Counted from the first letter of the stretch, positions 25,846 through 36,128 are shown. The stretch is DNA of 64,000 nt from Granulicella cerasi (GCF_025685575.1 NZ_JAGSYD010000004.1:124001-188000); one strand, 5' to 3'. A program made the numbers and translations. The notes: generated from the sequence alone by a model not told the origin.

Positions 25846-27318
25846 ATGCTACGTTGTGAAGCAGTGACCACGGCAAACGAATCGCAAACGCATCTGGTGA
25901 AGGGCCTCGGGCTGTTTTCGGCCACGGCTATCGTGATGGGCTCGATGATCGGCTCGGGCATCTTCATTGTGCCGGCGGAGATGAGTCGCACGCTGGCTTC
26001 GCCTGCGTTGTTGATCGCCGCCTGGCTGGTGACGGCGTTCATGACGATCGTCGGCGCGCTGAGCTACGGCGAACTGGCGGCGATGATGCCGAAGGCTGGC
26101 GGCCAGTATGTTTACTTGCGCGAAGGTTTGGGGCCGGTGTGGGGCTTCCTCTATGGCTGGACGCTGTTTCTGGTGATCCAGACCGGGACGATTGCGGCCG
26201 TGGCTGTGGCGTTCGCGAAGTTCCTTGGAGTCTTTGTGCCGAGCGTGAGTCAGTCGCGCTGGATATGGCATATGGGGCAGGGCAACGTTGGTCTGAACAC
26301 GGCGAACCTCGTCGCGATGGTGACGGTTGTCTTTCTGACGTGGCTGAATACGCGCGGCGTGAAGCTGGGCGCGGCAGTGCAGAATATCTTCACGAGCGCC
26401 AAGGTGCTGGCGCTTCTTGGCGTGATCGCGGTGGGGTTTCTGGCGCGCAATGCGCAGGCGATTGCGGCGAACTTCGGCAAGAACTTCTGGGTGAATGCGG
26501 ACTGGCATACACCGCAGTTGCTGATGGTGGGCGGTGGCCGGCTCGCGTGGGTAAGCGTGTTCACGCTGATCGGCGTGGTGCAGGTGGGGTCGCTGTTCTC
26601 GTCAGACGCGTGGAATAACGTGACTTTCACGGCCGGGGAAATGACGAACCCCAAGCGGAATCTGCCGCTCTCGCTGGTGGGGGGAACGGGCGTCGTCCTG
26701 TTGCTTTATATCGCATGCAATTTCGTGTATCTCAGCGTGCTGCCGATGGTGGCGATCGCCAATGCGCCCCAGGACCGAGTGGCGACGGCGGTGATGCAGG
26801 TTGCGTTTGGCGCGATGGGCTCGAAGCTGATGGCGGCGGCGATCCTGGTGAGCACCTTCGGCTGCGCGAACGGGATGGTGCTGGCGGGGGCGCGCGTCTA
26901 CTACGCGATGAGCCAGGACAAACTCTTCTTTGAGGCGACCGGCAAGCTCGACGCGAAGACCGGCGTGCCGAAGAATGCGCTTTGGCTGCAGTGCGGCTGG
27001 TCGTGCCTGCTGTGCCTGAGCGGACAGTATGGAAACCTGCTGGATTACGTGATTTTTGCGGTGCTGGTGTTCTACGTGCTGACGATTGTGGCCCTGTTTC
27101 GATTGCGTCGGACGCAGCCGGAGGCACCGCGTCCGTATAAAGCGTTCGGTTATCCGCTCCTGCCCGGGCTTTACATTGTGACGGCGGCGTTTATTTGTGG
27201 TGTACTTTTACGGTATAAGCCTCAATACACTTGGCCTGGTTTGGGGATCGTGCTGCTTGGTTTGCCGGTCTACTTTTTGTGGCAGAGAAAGACGGCTGCC
27301 AGCGCCGAACTTACGTAA
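25846..27318 (+). CDS. APC-family amino acid permease
   Basis: Secondary transporter of 490 residues with about 12 membrane helices. TM1 has the APC substrate-binding loop GSMIGSGIFIVP. Other family runs are GGQYVYLREGLGPVWGFLYGW and SDAWNNVTFTAGEMTNPKRNLP, the TM6-TM7 region. It imports or exchanges an amino acid across the inner membrane. The start is uncertain: ATG at 25846 follows GAGAGG, while a GTG at 25864 (MTTANESQ) would also fit. A second permease gene follows after 30 bases on the same strand. Confidence 0.88.
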   Translation: MLRCEAVTTANESQTHLVKGLGLFSATAIVMGSMIGSGIFIVPAEMSRTLASPALLIAAWLVTAFMTIVGALSYGELAAMMPKAGGQYVYLREGLGPVWGFLYGWTLFLVIQTGTIAAVAVAFAKFLGVFVPSVSQSRWIWHMGQGNVGLNTANLVAMVTVVFLTWLNTRGVKLGAAVQNIFTSAKVLALLGVIAVGFLARNAQAIAANFGKNFWVNADWHTPQLLMVGGGRLAWVSVFTLIGVVQVGSLFSSDAWNNVTFTAGEMTNPKRNLPLSLVGGTGVVLLLYIACNFVYLSVLPMVAIANAPQDRVATAVMQVAFGAMGSKLMAAAILVSTFGCANGMVLAGARVYYAMSQDKLFFEATGKLDAKTGVPKNALWLQCGWSCLLCLSGQYGNLLDYVIFAVLVFYVLTIVALFRLRRTQPEAPRPYKAFGYPLLPGLYIVTAAFICGVLLRYKPQYTWPGLGIVLLGLPVYFLWQRKTAASAELT

Positions 27319-27348
27319 GACAAAGATTTAAGGGACTCAAGGAAACGC

Positions 27349-28899
27349 ATGTCGAATTTGCTGAAGGTGAAGTCGCTAAGCGCCATCATGGGCGAAGCGC
27401 AGGAGACGGGTGAGCACACGCTGAAGCGGTCGCTCGGCTCAGGCAGCCTCATCGCGCTGGGTATCGGCGCGATCATCGGTACGGGCATCTTTGTGCTGAC
27501 CGGAACGGTGGCGGCGCAGTATGCAGGACCGGGCGTGGTGTACGCGTTCATCCTGGCTGCGGTCGGATGCGTGTTCGCGGGCTTCTGCTACGCAGAGTTC
27601 TCGGCGATGATCCCTGTAGCGGGCTCGGCTTACACCTATGGCTATGCGACGCTCGGCGAACTGTTCGCGTGGATCATCGGCTGGGACCTCGTGCTGGAAT
27701 ACGCGTTTGGCGCGGCCACGGTGTGTTCCGGCTGGTCGGGCTATGTACTGAGCCTCGGGCAGGACTTCGGCCTGCGCCTTCCGCCGGAACTGGCGGGAAC
27801 GCCGGGTTCGGTCTTCGTGTTGTACCAGGGCCACTGGGAGTTTCTGGGGCGCGTACAGGCGAAGCTGGAGCAGTCGGGCATTGATTGGCATTCGCTGCCG
27901 CAGCGTCACGGCGTGTTCAACCTGGTCGCGTTCATCGGCATCATGCTGGTGACATCGATCCTCGTGGTCGGTGTGAAGGAGTCGGCGAACTTCAACAGCG
28001 TGATCGTGGCTGTGAAGCTCTTCGTGCTCGCGGTCTTCCTGGTCGTTGGCGGCAACACGCTGATCCACCACCCGGAGATGATGAAGGTCAATTGGCATCC
28101 GTTCCTGCCGCCGAACCGTGGCCACTTTGGCGACTTTGGCTGGTCGGGCGTGCTGCGTGGCGCGGGTGTGATCTTCTTCGCGTACATTGGCTTTGACGCG
28201 GTCTCGACCGCAGCGCAGGAAGCGAAGGATCCGAAGAAGGACATGCCGCGTGGCATCCTCGGATCGCTGATCATCTGTACGGTGTTGTATATCCTCGTCG
28301 GCCTGGTGCTGACGGCGCTGATCAACTACAAGTACCTCAACCTGCCGGACGCACTCGCGGTCGGTATGGACGCGACGGGCGTTCGCTGGGGCGCGTTGCT
28401 GGTGAAGATCGGCGCGCTCGGCGGTTTGTCGTCGACGATGGTCGTGATGCTGCTCGGTCAGAGCCGTGTGTTCTTCTCGATGTCGAAGGATGGCCTGTTG
28501 CCGCCGTTCTTCTCGACGATCCATCCGAAGTTCCGTACGCCCTGGATCTCATCGATCACGGTCGGTCTTGTGGTCGCGACGTTCTCGTCGCTGATTCCGC
28601 TGGCGAAGCTGGGTGAGATGTGCTCCATCGGCACACTGCTGGCGTTCATCATCGTGTGCGCGGGCGTGTGGGTGCTGCGTAAGCGCTCGCCGGAGCTGCC
28701 GCGTCCGTTCCGCGCACCGTGGATGCCGGTGACGCCGATCCTCGGCATCCTGGTGTCGTTCGGTCTGATGGCGGGTCTGCCGTGGGAGACGTGGGTACGT
28801 CTCTTCGTGTGGCTCGCGCTCGGCTTGATCATTTACTTCGCCTACAGCCGCAAGCATAGCCGCGTGCAGCTGGGGCTAGGACCGGAACCGCCTCACTAG
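27349..28899 (+). CDS. APC-family cationic amino acid transporter
   Basis: Amino acid permease of 516 residues of the cationic-amino-acid transporter (CAT/YfnA) type. The helices include GSLIALGIGAIIGTGIFVLTG (substrate loop GxG), FCYAEFSAMIPVAGSAYTYGY and ARGAGVIFFAYIGFDAVST-like segments, all typical of this subfamily. It starts with ATG at 27349 after AAGGAAAC. It follows the first permease by 30 bases, so the pair probably forms an operon, closed by a strong terminator. The pair may differ in substrate, which sequence alone does not show. Confidence 0.88.
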   Translation: MSNLLKVKSLSAIMGEAQETGEHTLKRSLGSGSLIALGIGAIIGTGIFVLTGTVAAQYAGPGVVYAFILAAVGCVFAGFCYAEFSAMIPVAGSAYTYGYATLGELFAWIIGWDLVLEYAFGAATVCSGWSGYVLSLGQDFGLRLPPELAGTPGSVFVLYQGHWEFLGRVQAKLEQSGIDWHSLPQRHGVFNLVAFIGIMLVTSILVVGVKESANFNSVIVAVKLFVLAVFLVVGGNTLIHHPEMMKVNWHPFLPPNRGHFGDFGWSGVLRGAGVIFFAYIGFDAVSTAAQEAKDPKKDMPRGILGSLIICTVLYILVGLVLTALINYKYLNLPDALAVGMDATGVRWGALLVKIGALGGLSSTMVVMLLGQSRVFFSMSKDGLLPPFFSTIHPKFRTPWISSITVGLVVATFSSLIPLAKLGEMCSIGTLLAFIIVCAGVWVLRKRSPELPRPFRAPWMPVTPILGILVSFGLMAGLPWETWVRLFVWLALGLIIYFAYSRKHSRVQLGLGPEPPH

Positions 28900-28919
28900 A
28901 TAGAGGCAGAAACGCAGTA

Positions 28920-28952
28920 AGGGGAGGGCCATTGGCCCTCCCCTTGCTTTTT
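28920..28952 (+). terminator. Intrinsic terminator after permease pair
   Basis: Eleven-base stem AGGGGAGGGCC / GGCCCTCCCCT with a three-base loop, followed by TGCTTTTT. Confidence 0.85.
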
Positions 28953-29055
28953 CGGAGGAGACTGGACGAGGAGCGGGTCCACATCTTTCGCGAGGTGACC
29001 CGTTCAAGGCGTCAGGATTGAATGGGTCGATAGGCCAGAGTGCTGAGCCCGGCGG

Positions 29056-31764
29056 CTACTTCGTGGCGGTCGCCGTAGCAGGAGGTGTGGCCGGCGTTGG
29101 CTTCGCTTCCTTCTCTGCGGCAGGTGTAGCAGCCGGCTTGTGTGTCGCTGCGTGATGCTGCGCAGGAGCCGCGATGACCGGCAGCGTGGCCGAGTCGATC
29201 GGCACAGGATGATCGCGGAGTTTCAGAAAGAGCGTCGTGCCGTTTGTGGGATGAGGAACGGTGATGGTGTTCCCGGTGTATCCGTCAGGAACCGGCGCGG
29301 GATTCGCAAATGCGGGATCGTTCGAGATCGAGTCGACGAGGAAGAATGCGCTACCGCTAACGGTGCAATTCTGCGTCATGTCCGTTGGACACTGGATGCC
29401 GGTAAGGACGGGGAGCCGAACGAGAGTAACGAGCGGAATCCAGTCGCTGGTCACGGAGCCGTCAGCATCGCTGTCGGACTTGCCTTCGGGGTTGCCCTTG
29501 GCCGGGAAAACGATGCGGGCATGGAGAGCGCCGAAGGCGGACGGACCGAAGGAGCGCGACGGATCGAGCGTGGCGACCACGGTATGAGGGTCCTGCAGGA
29601 GCAGGCCACCTGAAGGCGCCAGCGAGAGCGTCGCGTGCAGTGTGCTGTCGAGCGTTTCGACCTCGACGAGGACATTGCGCGGGAAGCTCGCTTTGCTCTT
29701 CAGCGTAAACGTGAGATGAGACGCGAGCGGGAGATCATCTTTATCGGTGAGGGTAATGTTGCTGTCGCCACCGGCTTCGATGTTACGCGAGATGATGCTG
29801 ACGGAGGGGCGCGGCGCGGTCACCGTAAGTGGTTGCGTGAGCACGCGGCCGTCGTTGAGCTTGATGGAGGCGGTCAGGTCGTCGTCCACCTTGGTGGATG
29901 GCGCCGGAGCGCCGTCGGGAAGAGCGAGACGCAAGGTGTTGTCCTGCGCCGAACCCTTCGGTTTGAAGACGAGATCACCCACATCCACGTGCGAGATGGT
30001 GTCGAGGTTCTTGCCGCGGAGTCGGATCGCGCGGTCGGCGGCGTGCATCTCGATTTCGGTGATCTCAGCGGGCGCGGAATAGGTGCGGGTGGAAAGTGTG
30101 TCCGACTTCGGCTGGCCGTATTGCTGGATTTCCAGGTGGAGATCGCCAGCGGTGTGGCTCTCGTTCAGCGGAAGGGTGACGGCGAGCGGAATCGCTGAAC
30201 CGTCAGCGTTGTCGGGATGCTGATCGGGCTTGAATTCAAGTTGCAGCGGAGACTTCATGCCCGTCGGCTGGGCCGTGATGCGGTGCACGCAGCCGGTGCC
30301 TGTTGCACTGAGCAACAGGTTTGAGGTGGTACCGGTGATGAGATTGGAGCCGGGCACGATGTGCCAATCGCCGCCGGGGAGCTGCTGCAGCGTGACGTTC
30401 GGGCCGGTGAAGGTGTCGAAACCCCACTTGCCTTGGATGGAACCGGTAAGAATCACCGGCTCGGGCTGTGGCGTTATTGGCTTGTCAGAGGCGGGCTTCT
30501 GCCCTGGAGCGCCGGGTGTTCCGAGCGCCGGAATCTTTGGTGACTCGGCCGGAACGGGGAGTTCATGCCGCCGTGAAGCGAAGTCGGAACCCTGCAAAAC
30601 GAGGCCGCCCTGATAGGCGTCGGCAGCGAGCGGGATATCGGCCTCTTTCGGCGCACCCGGAGGCGTGTTCAGATGCAGCACCATGTCATGCGACAGCGCG
30701 GTGGAGAAGACCAGCGGCGCGCCTTCGATAGGGATGGTGACGTTGGGCTGGAGGAGGCACGTGACCTGATTGGGGTCCGAGAGGCGCAGCGGCGGAGTCA
30801 CTGAAGGCGTCACGGCCGGGAGCGCGATCACGATCACAGACTTCGGGTTGTGGAACGAAGGCGGCGTGTTCAGTCGGAGGTTCAACGAGGAGCCCTGCGG
30901 AAAGCTGATCGCGGGGATGTACTGGTACTGCGCGGAGTGGATGTTCGACATGAGGCGAACGAGATCCACAATGGCGCCGACGTAGGCGGAGTAGAGGCCC
31001 GCTCCACCGACGCCGGTGTAGCTCACCTGGTTGATGAAGTCGGAGCTGTTGCCGTTGGAGAGGCGCTGGGCGATCGTCTGGCCGTGGCCGTCGTCGAGCA
31101 GCATCTGCGAGCCGGTCTGCGTGAGGCAGGTGAACTGCATATCTACCTGGCGCTTGAAGCAATCCTCATTAGGCTTCAGCGCGAGCGTGCGCGCGAGCAT
31201 GTCTGAGTGCTTCTGCAGGTCCTTGGAGTCTGCCGAAGGAACGCGGCGGATGGAGGCCATGTACTTCTCGATGCGTTGCTGCTCGAAGCTGGCCTCGATG
31301 AGGTCCTGCTGAGCGCGCACGAAGACGCCGGGGCGTCCGCGTACGGCAGATTTCAGGGTAGAGAAGTCGCCGCCGGTTTCCGGTGCGAGAAGCAGTACGA
31401 CCTGCTGCGCTTCATCGGGGACGGTGACGAAGGCGCCTTCGGCACGGACCTTCTTGTTCCAGGTCTCGATGCGGATGAACCAGTCCTCGGGCGGAGGGTT
31501 GGTCGTGCCGCGCAGGAAGACGCAGATGAGCAGGTAGTGGACCGACTGCGTGGGAGGCAGGTCGGGGTGCAGCCAGAGCTTGTCGCCACCCTTCAGGTTC
31601 GGTACGTGCGCGATGTCGAGTGATTCTGTACCACGCGTTACGCGCACATCGATCTTGGGCCCGGTGAGGTCAAATCGATTGCCGTCGGCGTGCATCGGAA
31701 CAGCTTGCAGTCCGGCGAAGAGCAGAAACGGTAGAGCGAGTTGGCGCAGGCGCAGTAAACCCAT
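29056..31764 (-). CDS. Large secreted protein of unknown function
   Basis: Unrecognised exported protein of 902 residues. A signal peptide (about 1-26, ending PMHA) is followed by a mostly alpha/beta N-terminal half (about 30-300) and a beta-rich half with Pro-rich linkers. Around residues 560-620 the segment EITEIEMHAADRAIRLRGKN and a following VDVGDLVF stretch resemble an IPT/TIG-type immunoglobulin repeat. The C-terminus is an Ala/Pro/Thr-rich disordered tail. Codon use and base composition match neighbours. It is on the same strand as the adaptor and ATPase genes upstream (31827-34067), with 62 bases between, so a shared envelope role is possible. No function is claimed. Confidence 0.7.
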   Translation of the reverse strand: MGLLRLRQLALPFLLFAGLQAVPMHADGNRFDLTGPKIDVRVTRGTESLDIAHVPNLKGGDKLWLHPDLPPTQSVHYLLICVFLRGTTNPPPEDWFIRIETWNKKVRAEGAFVTVPDEAQQVVLLLAPETGGDFSTLKSAVRGRPGVFVRAQQDLIEASFEQQRIEKYMASIRRVPSADSKDLQKHSDMLARTLALKPNEDCFKRQVDMQFTCLTQTGSQMLLDDGHGQTIAQRLSNGNSSDFINQVSYTGVGGAGLYSAYVGAIVDLVRLMSNIHSAQYQYIPAISFPQGSSLNLRLNTPPSFHNPKSVIVIALPAVTPSVTPPLRLSDPNQVTCLLQPNVTIPIEGAPLVFSTALSHDMVLHLNTPPGAPKEADIPLAADAYQGGLVLQGSDFASRRHELPVPAESPKIPALGTPGAPGQKPASDKPITPQPEPVILTGSIQGKWGFDTFTGPNVTLQQLPGGDWHIVPGSNLITGTTSNLLLSATGTGCVHRITAQPTGMKSPLQLEFKPDQHPDNADGSAIPLAVTLPLNESHTAGDLHLEIQQYGQPKSDTLSTRTYSAPAEITEIEMHAADRAIRLRGKNLDTISHVDVGDLVFKPKGSAQDNTLRLALPDGAPAPSTKVDDDLTASIKLNDGRVLTQPLTVTAPRPSVSIISRNIEAGGDSNITLTDKDDLPLASHLTFTLKSKASFPRNVLVEVETLDSTLHATLSLAPSGGLLLQDPHTVVATLDPSRSFGPSAFGALHARIVFPAKGNPEGKSDSDADGSVTSDWIPLVTLVRLPVLTGIQCPTDMTQNCTVSGSAFFLVDSISNDPAFANPAPVPDGYTGNTITVPHPTNGTTLFLKLRDHPVPIDSATLPVIAAPAQHHAATHKPAATPAAEKEAKPTPATPPATATATK

Positions 31765-31826
31765 GGTGTGAGTTTAGATGCGATCCGTGCTTGGAGGTTA
31801 GTTGCTTTTGGGTGACTTCTGCAGCA

Positions 31827-32597
31827 CTAGCCGCGAGCGCGCGAGCTCGGGTGATCCGAGGCCACTGAGCCGTCGCGGATGCTGATAACGCGATGCGCAA
31901 ACTCAGCGATATCAGGCTCATGCGTCACCAGTACGATGGTGTTCCCCTTGGCGTGGAGGTCATCGAAAAGCGCCATGATTTCTACGGAAGTTTTTGAGTC
32001 CAAATTGCCCGTTGGTTCGTCGGCGAGGATGATGGACGGGCGGTTGACCAACGCGCGAGCGATGGCGACGCGTTGACGCTGGCCGCCGGAGAGTTCGTTC
32101 GGCTTGTGGTCCATGCGCGACTCGAGACCTACCTGCGTCAGTACTTCCTTCGCGCGCTCAATGCGCTCAGCGGCTGGCGTGCCGTTGTAGATCAGCGGCA
32201 ACTCCACATTGTGCAGCGAGGTTGCGCGGGCGAGCAGGTTGAAGGTCTGGAAGACGAAGCCGATTTCTTTGTTGCGGATACGAGCGAGCTGATCGTCATC
32301 AAGCTGCGAGACATCGTGCTCGTTGAGCCAGTAGCGTCCGTAGGATGGGGAATCGAGGCAGCCGATCAAGTTCATCAGCGTGGACTTACCCGAGCCCGAC
32401 GGACCCATGATCGCGACGTATTCGTTGCGACGAATGCGGAGATCGACGCCACGCAGCGCGTGCACCTGCTGGTCGCCCATGACGTAGGTCTTCCAGAGGT
32501 TGTCGGTCACGATGACCTCGCCCGAGTTGGGGCCATTGGCGTTGGAGCCGATGCGGGCTGCGGGATCGATGATCGTGGCGTCTGCGGTCTGGGTCAT
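31827..32597 (-). CDS. ABC transporter ATPase, MacB/LolD type
   Basis: ATP-binding subunit of 256 residues. It has Walker A (GPSGSGKST), the Q-loop [18 protein letters not shown], signature LSGGQRQR, Walker B ([12 protein letters not shown]) and VTHEPD. The sequence [18 protein letters not shown] is typical of MacB ATPase domains. The first about 25 residues are an extra N-terminal extension. It is 60 bases after the MacA-type adaptor gene. A MacB-type permease with four membrane helices is expected but absent from this locus; the next gene is a large secreted protein. The pump partner may be elsewhere. Confidence 0.88.
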   Translation of the reverse strand: MTQTADATIIDPAARIGSNANGPNSGEVIVTDNLWKTYVMGDQQVHALRGVDLRIRRNEYVAIMGPSGSGKSTLMNLIGCLDSPSYGRYWLNEHDVSQLDDDQLARIRNKEIGFVFQTFNLLARATSLHNVELPLIYNGTPAAERIERAKEVLTQVGLESRMDHKPNELSGGQRQRVAIARALVNRPSIILADEPTGNLDSKTSVEIMALFDDLHAKGNTIVLVTHEPDIAEFAHRVISIRDGSVASDHPSSRARG

Positions 32598-32657
32598 GGG
32601 GCTGCTTCCGTGCTCGTGCTGAAGGTAAGGATAATTCCTGCTGAGAGATAGATGCGT

Positions 32658-34067
32658 CTAGCTCGAGGAAGAATCGTCCGTCTTTGCGATGGAGTTGTCA
32701 CGCTTCACTGCGGTTCCGCTGGCAAGCGTGCGCAGCACCTTATAGCGGCCGGTGACGATCTCGTCGCCGGGCTTGAGGCCGCTGACCACTTCGATCTCCG
32801 TGGTGCCTGTGACGCCTGTCGATACGGGGACGAACTTCGCGCGGAGTTTGCTGCCCTCGCTGACAAGGATGTAGACACCCTGAATCTGCTCGGGCTTCTT
32901 CTGCGACGGAGCTGTCAGGTCTGTCGCAGAAGTCGATGCCTTGCCGTGGTGCGCCCAGAGGTCGCCCTCGGCCTTTGCATCGCGCTGTACGAGCGCCTGA
33001 ATCGGGATGACGAGCGTGTCTGGCTTATTCGCCGTGGTGATCTTCGCGGTCGTGGAGAGACCGGGGCGCAGAGCATCGAGGTCGTTGCCGGAAGGGTCGA
33101 GCGTCACGACGACCTTGAAGTCCTTGGCCTCCTCGGTGCCGGTGGTGGACTGCGAGGTCGCGAGACCGGTGGTGCGGAGCAGCGCCTGATTGCCGACCTC
33201 GGTAACGTGGCCCTTGAAGACGCGACCGGGCAGGGCGTCTACCGATATGTCAGCGGGCTGACCGAGCTTCACATTGACGATGTCGGTCTCGTCCACCTTC
33301 ACTTCGGCGGTGATCACGCTCATGTCAGCAAGCGTCATCAAGGTGGAGCCTTCGGCGTTCTGGATGCCGGTGACCACGGTTTCGCCTTCGCGCACGGGCA
33401 CATTGGTGACGAGAGCGTCGAAGGGAGCGCGCGCCTGCGTCAGGCCGAGCGAGTAGTTATTGCCACGCAGAGTGGCAACGGACTGCTGAACGTTCGAGCG
33501 CGCGGATGCGGTCTGGGCTTTTGCCTGCGCTTCAGAGGCCTGGCGCTGCAGCACGGTCGCGGCGGAGACATCGAAGGCTGCCTTTTTCGCGTCGTAATCC
33601 TGCTTGGAGATCAGCTTTTCGCCGTAGAGCAACTGTGCACGGTCGTAGTCCAGCTTCTTCTGCTCGAGATCGGCCTTTGCCTGCGCGGTGTTGGCGAAGG
33701 CGGTCTTTTCGGCGGCGAGGTCGCTCTCGACGTTCGTACGATTCGCGGCGATGACGGCCTGCTGCGAAGCCACGGCCGAGGCGGGGGACTCGCTTTCGAG
33801 CGTAGCGACAAGCTGTCCTGCCTTCACGTGATCCCCCTCTTTGACATAGAGGTGCGTGATGCGGCCGAAGGCCGTGGCCCCTACGTTGACGTAGGTTTTG
33901 GGCTTGATCTGGCCGGTGCCGGAGATGGTCGCGACAAGGTCCTGACGCACAGCCTTACCCGTAGCGACCGCAGTCACCTTGGAGGCGTTGTACTTGATGG
34001 TGCCCGCGACAATCGCGATAAGAACGAGAAGGCCGGCAACAAGGGCGATGATCTTTTTAGCGCTCAT
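32658..34067 (-). CDS. Periplasmic adaptor protein, MacA/RND type
   Basis: Membrane fusion protein of 469 residues with an N-terminal membrane segment (about 5-23, IIALVAGLLVLIAIVAG), a lipoyl half (YVNVGATAFGRITHLYVKEGD), a coiled-coil hairpin (about 95-200), the second lipoyl half (ARAPFDALVTNVPVREGE), a beta-barrel and a membrane-proximal domain. ATG at 34065-34067 is chosen because it places the membrane segment at the N-terminus. It heads an operon with the MacB-type ATPase. A DUF-like insertion (about 290-330, SATDLTAPSQKKPEQ) is Pro/Lys-rich and probably flexible. It is divergent from the GWxTD gene. Confidence 0.88.
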   Translation of the reverse strand: MSAKKIIALVAGLLVLIAIVAGTIKYNASKVTAVATGKAVRQDLVATISGTGQIKPKTYVNVGATAFGRITHLYVKEGDHVKAGQLVATLESESPASAVASQQAVIAANRTNVESDLAAEKTAFANTAQAKADLEQKKLDYDRAQLLYGEKLISKQDYDAKKAAFDVSAATVLQRQASEAQAKAQTASARSNVQQSVATLRGNNYSLGLTQARAPFDALVTNVPVREGETVVTGIQNAEGSTLMTLADMSVITAEVKVDETDIVNVKLGQPADISVDALPGRVFKGHVTEVGNQALLRTTGLATSQSTTGTEEAKDFKVVVTLDPSGNDLDALRPGLSTTAKITTANKPDTLVIPIQALVQRDAKAEGDLWAHHGKASTSATDLTAPSQKKPEQIQGVYILVSEGSKLRAKFVPVSTGVTGTTEIEVVSGLKPGDEIVTGRYKVLRTLASGTAVKRDNSIAKTDDSSSS

Positions 34068-34279
34068 GAGTCTCTTCGGGTGAAGCGAAATCCACGTGTG
34101 ATCGACAGTACGCAGGGAGCGGAGAGAAAGTTCCGCGCCACGTAATCCCGGCAAAGTCGTGGAGAAAGTTAGAACGATGATAGCAGCGGCTTTGGACGGA
34201 AACGTTGAGCTTTCGTGAGCGCTGAAAATCGTTCGATGTGCAGGGTCAAACTGAGTACGCAGAATCGCGATGCGGCAGC

Positions 34280-34308
34280 TTGCTGCAAGGGTTGCCCGGC
34301 GGTAGACT
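34280..34308 (+). promoter_or_regulatory. Candidate promoter for the GWxTD gene
   Basis: TTGCTG (34280-34285), a 17-base spacer and TAGACT (34303-34308), in the 290-base divergent gap between the adaptor and GWxTD genes. The rest of the gap shows no clear structure. Confidence 0.5.
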
Positions 34309-34358
34309 GATACATAGCCCTTCGTGTCTTTCTCCGGGCTTCAGGAGTACGGCTTCTC

Positions 34359-36128
34359 ATGCATCGTTCACGCGTTTTGGTTTCGGGCCTCGGATTGTTT
34401 TTGCTGAGCGGATCGTTGTTCTTGTCTTCGGCGCAGGAGCCGACGGCGGCTCCGCAGCAGGCCCCGGCAGCAGCCGATCAGCAGAAAAAGAATGATGCCA
34501 GCGTAACCCGCGTGCAGCCAACCGAAGAGCGCCCCGACCCTACCAAGCGCCGCCTGAGCGACCGCGAAGAGTTCGCGCGCCGTAAGGCCACGAAGATCGA
34601 AATCAAGGGCGAGTACAAGAAGTGGCTCGACGAAGACGTTCGCTGGATCATCACGGACGAGGAAATGAAGGCGTTCAAGAGCCTTGCCAACGACGAAGAG
34701 CGCGATGCGTTCATCGAGGAGTTCTGGCAGCGCCGCAACCCGAACCCCGAATCCGTCGACAACATCTTCCGCGACGAGCACTATGCGCGTATCGCCTATG
34801 CGAACGAGCACTTCGCTGCCGGTAAGCCCGGCTGGATGACCGATCGCGGTCACATCTATATTTCGTTCGGCAAGCCGGACTCGATTGACTCCCACCCGTC
34901 CGGCGGACAGTACCAGCGTCCGATGGAAGAAGGCGGCGGTTCGACCTCGACCTTCCCGTTCGAGACCTGGCACTACCGTTGGCTGCAGGGCGTGGGCGAC
35001 AACATCGACATCGAATTCGTGGACACCTGCATGTGCGGTGACTACCACGCCACGATCGATCGCTCTGAAAAGGACGCGCTGCTGCACACGCCGGGCGCAG
35101 GTCTGACGATGTATGAAGAAATGGGCCAGGCGAAGAAGGCCGACCGTTTCTCGGGTGGTGGTCTGGAACGCCTCGGTGCTGGTCCGGGTTCGCAGTCGCA
35201 GCAGTCCAAGCAGTTTGATCGCCTCGACACCTTCGCCAAGCTGATGGCTCCGCCGGAGATCAAGTTTGCCGACCTCGACAAGTTCCTTTCGTCGAGCAAG
35301 ATTCTCACCGGCGCACCGTTCCTCTTTGATGTGCGTACGGATTATGTCAAGCTCACGAGCGACACCGTGATGGTTCCGTTGACGCTGCAGATCCGCAACG
35401 GCGATATCACCTATCAGACCAAGGACGGCATCTCGACCGGAACGGTGAACATCCTCGGTCGTGTTTCGAACATCAATCACCGCATCGTGCAGACCTTCGA
35501 AGATACGGTGAAGGTCGAGGTTCCTTCAGAGCTGCTGGGCCGCACGAAGAATAACCAGTCGGTGTACTGGAAGGCCATGCCGCTTCCCCCGGGCAAGTAC
35601 AAGGTGGAGATCGCGATCAAGGACGTCAATAACCCTGATCACCTCGGCACCTGGCGCCGTTCGGTAGATGTTCCGCGCTTTGAGAGCGATCGTCTGGCCA
35701 CCAGCTCGCTGATCCTGGCAGACCAGATGGAGCGCGTGCCGTCGAAGGACATCGGTACGGGCAACTTCGTGATCGGCAACACCAAGCTGCGTCCGCGTGT
35801 GCCGGCTGCGGTGGCTGCACCGGTGACCTTCCATCGTGCACAGAGCCTCAGCTTCTGGATGCAGGTCTACAACCTGGGCATCGGTGACAACAAGCGTAAC
35901 GACGCGACGATCGAGTACCAGATCGTCGATCTGGCCAGCAACAAGCAGGTGCTGAATGCGCAGGAGTCGGCCGCAAAGCTGAACCCGAACGCAGACCAGC
36001 TGACGCTCGAGAAGACAATGCCGTTGGCGAGCCTGCAGCCGGGCCGCTACCAGGTGACGATCAAGGTCAGCGACGGCGTTTCCAAGCAGCAAATTGCCGA
36101 GAGTGCGCCGTTCAACGTTCAGGACTAA
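34359..36128 (+). CDS. Exported GWxTD domain protein
   Basis: Exported protein of 589 residues with the GWxTD domain common in Acidobacteriota and related phyla. A signal peptide (about 1-25, ending SSAQ) precedes a Pro/Gln-rich linker and a charged helical region (about 60-150); the name motif GWMTD is at 158-162, followed by DRGHIYISFGKPD. The C-terminal part (about 330-589) is beta-rich, with a segment like an immunoglobulin-type fold (PLPPGKYKVEIAIKDVNNPD, LQPGRYQVTIKVSD). The biochemical role of the domain is not established. It is followed by an outer-membrane protein gene after 124 bases. Confidence 0.83.
   Translation: MHRSRVLVSGLGLFLLSGSLFLSSAQEPTAAPQQAPAAADQQKKNDASVTRVQPTEERPDPTKRRLSDREEFARRKATKIEIKGEYKKWLDEDVRWIITDEEMKAFKSLANDEERDAFIEEFWQRRNPNPESVDNIFRDEHYARIAYANEHFAAGKPGWMTDRGHIYISFGKPDSIDSHPSGGQYQRPMEEGGGSTSTFPFETWHYRWLQGVGDNIDIEFVDTCMCGDYHATIDRSEKDALLHTPGAGLTMYEEMGQAKKADRFSGGGLERLGAGPGSQSQQSKQFDRLDTFAKLMAPPEIKFADLDKFLSSSKILTGAPFLFDVRTDYVKLTSDTVMVPLTLQIRNGDITYQTKDGISTGTVNILGRVSNINHRIVQTFEDTVKVEVPSELLGRTKNNQSVYWKAMPLPPGKYKVEIAIKDVNNPDHLGTWRRSVDVPRFESDRLATSSLILADQMERVPSKDIGTGNFVIGNTKLRPRVPAAVAAPVTFHRAQSLSFWMQVYNLGIGDNKRNDATIEYQIVDLASNKQVLNAQESAAKLNPNADQLTLEKTMPLASLQPGRYQVTIKVSDGVSKQQIAESAPFNVQD

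Noticed and set aside
32652..34145. Long plus-strand frame (497 residues) opposite the MacA-type adaptor
   Set aside because: Shadow of the adaptor gene; no independent support.
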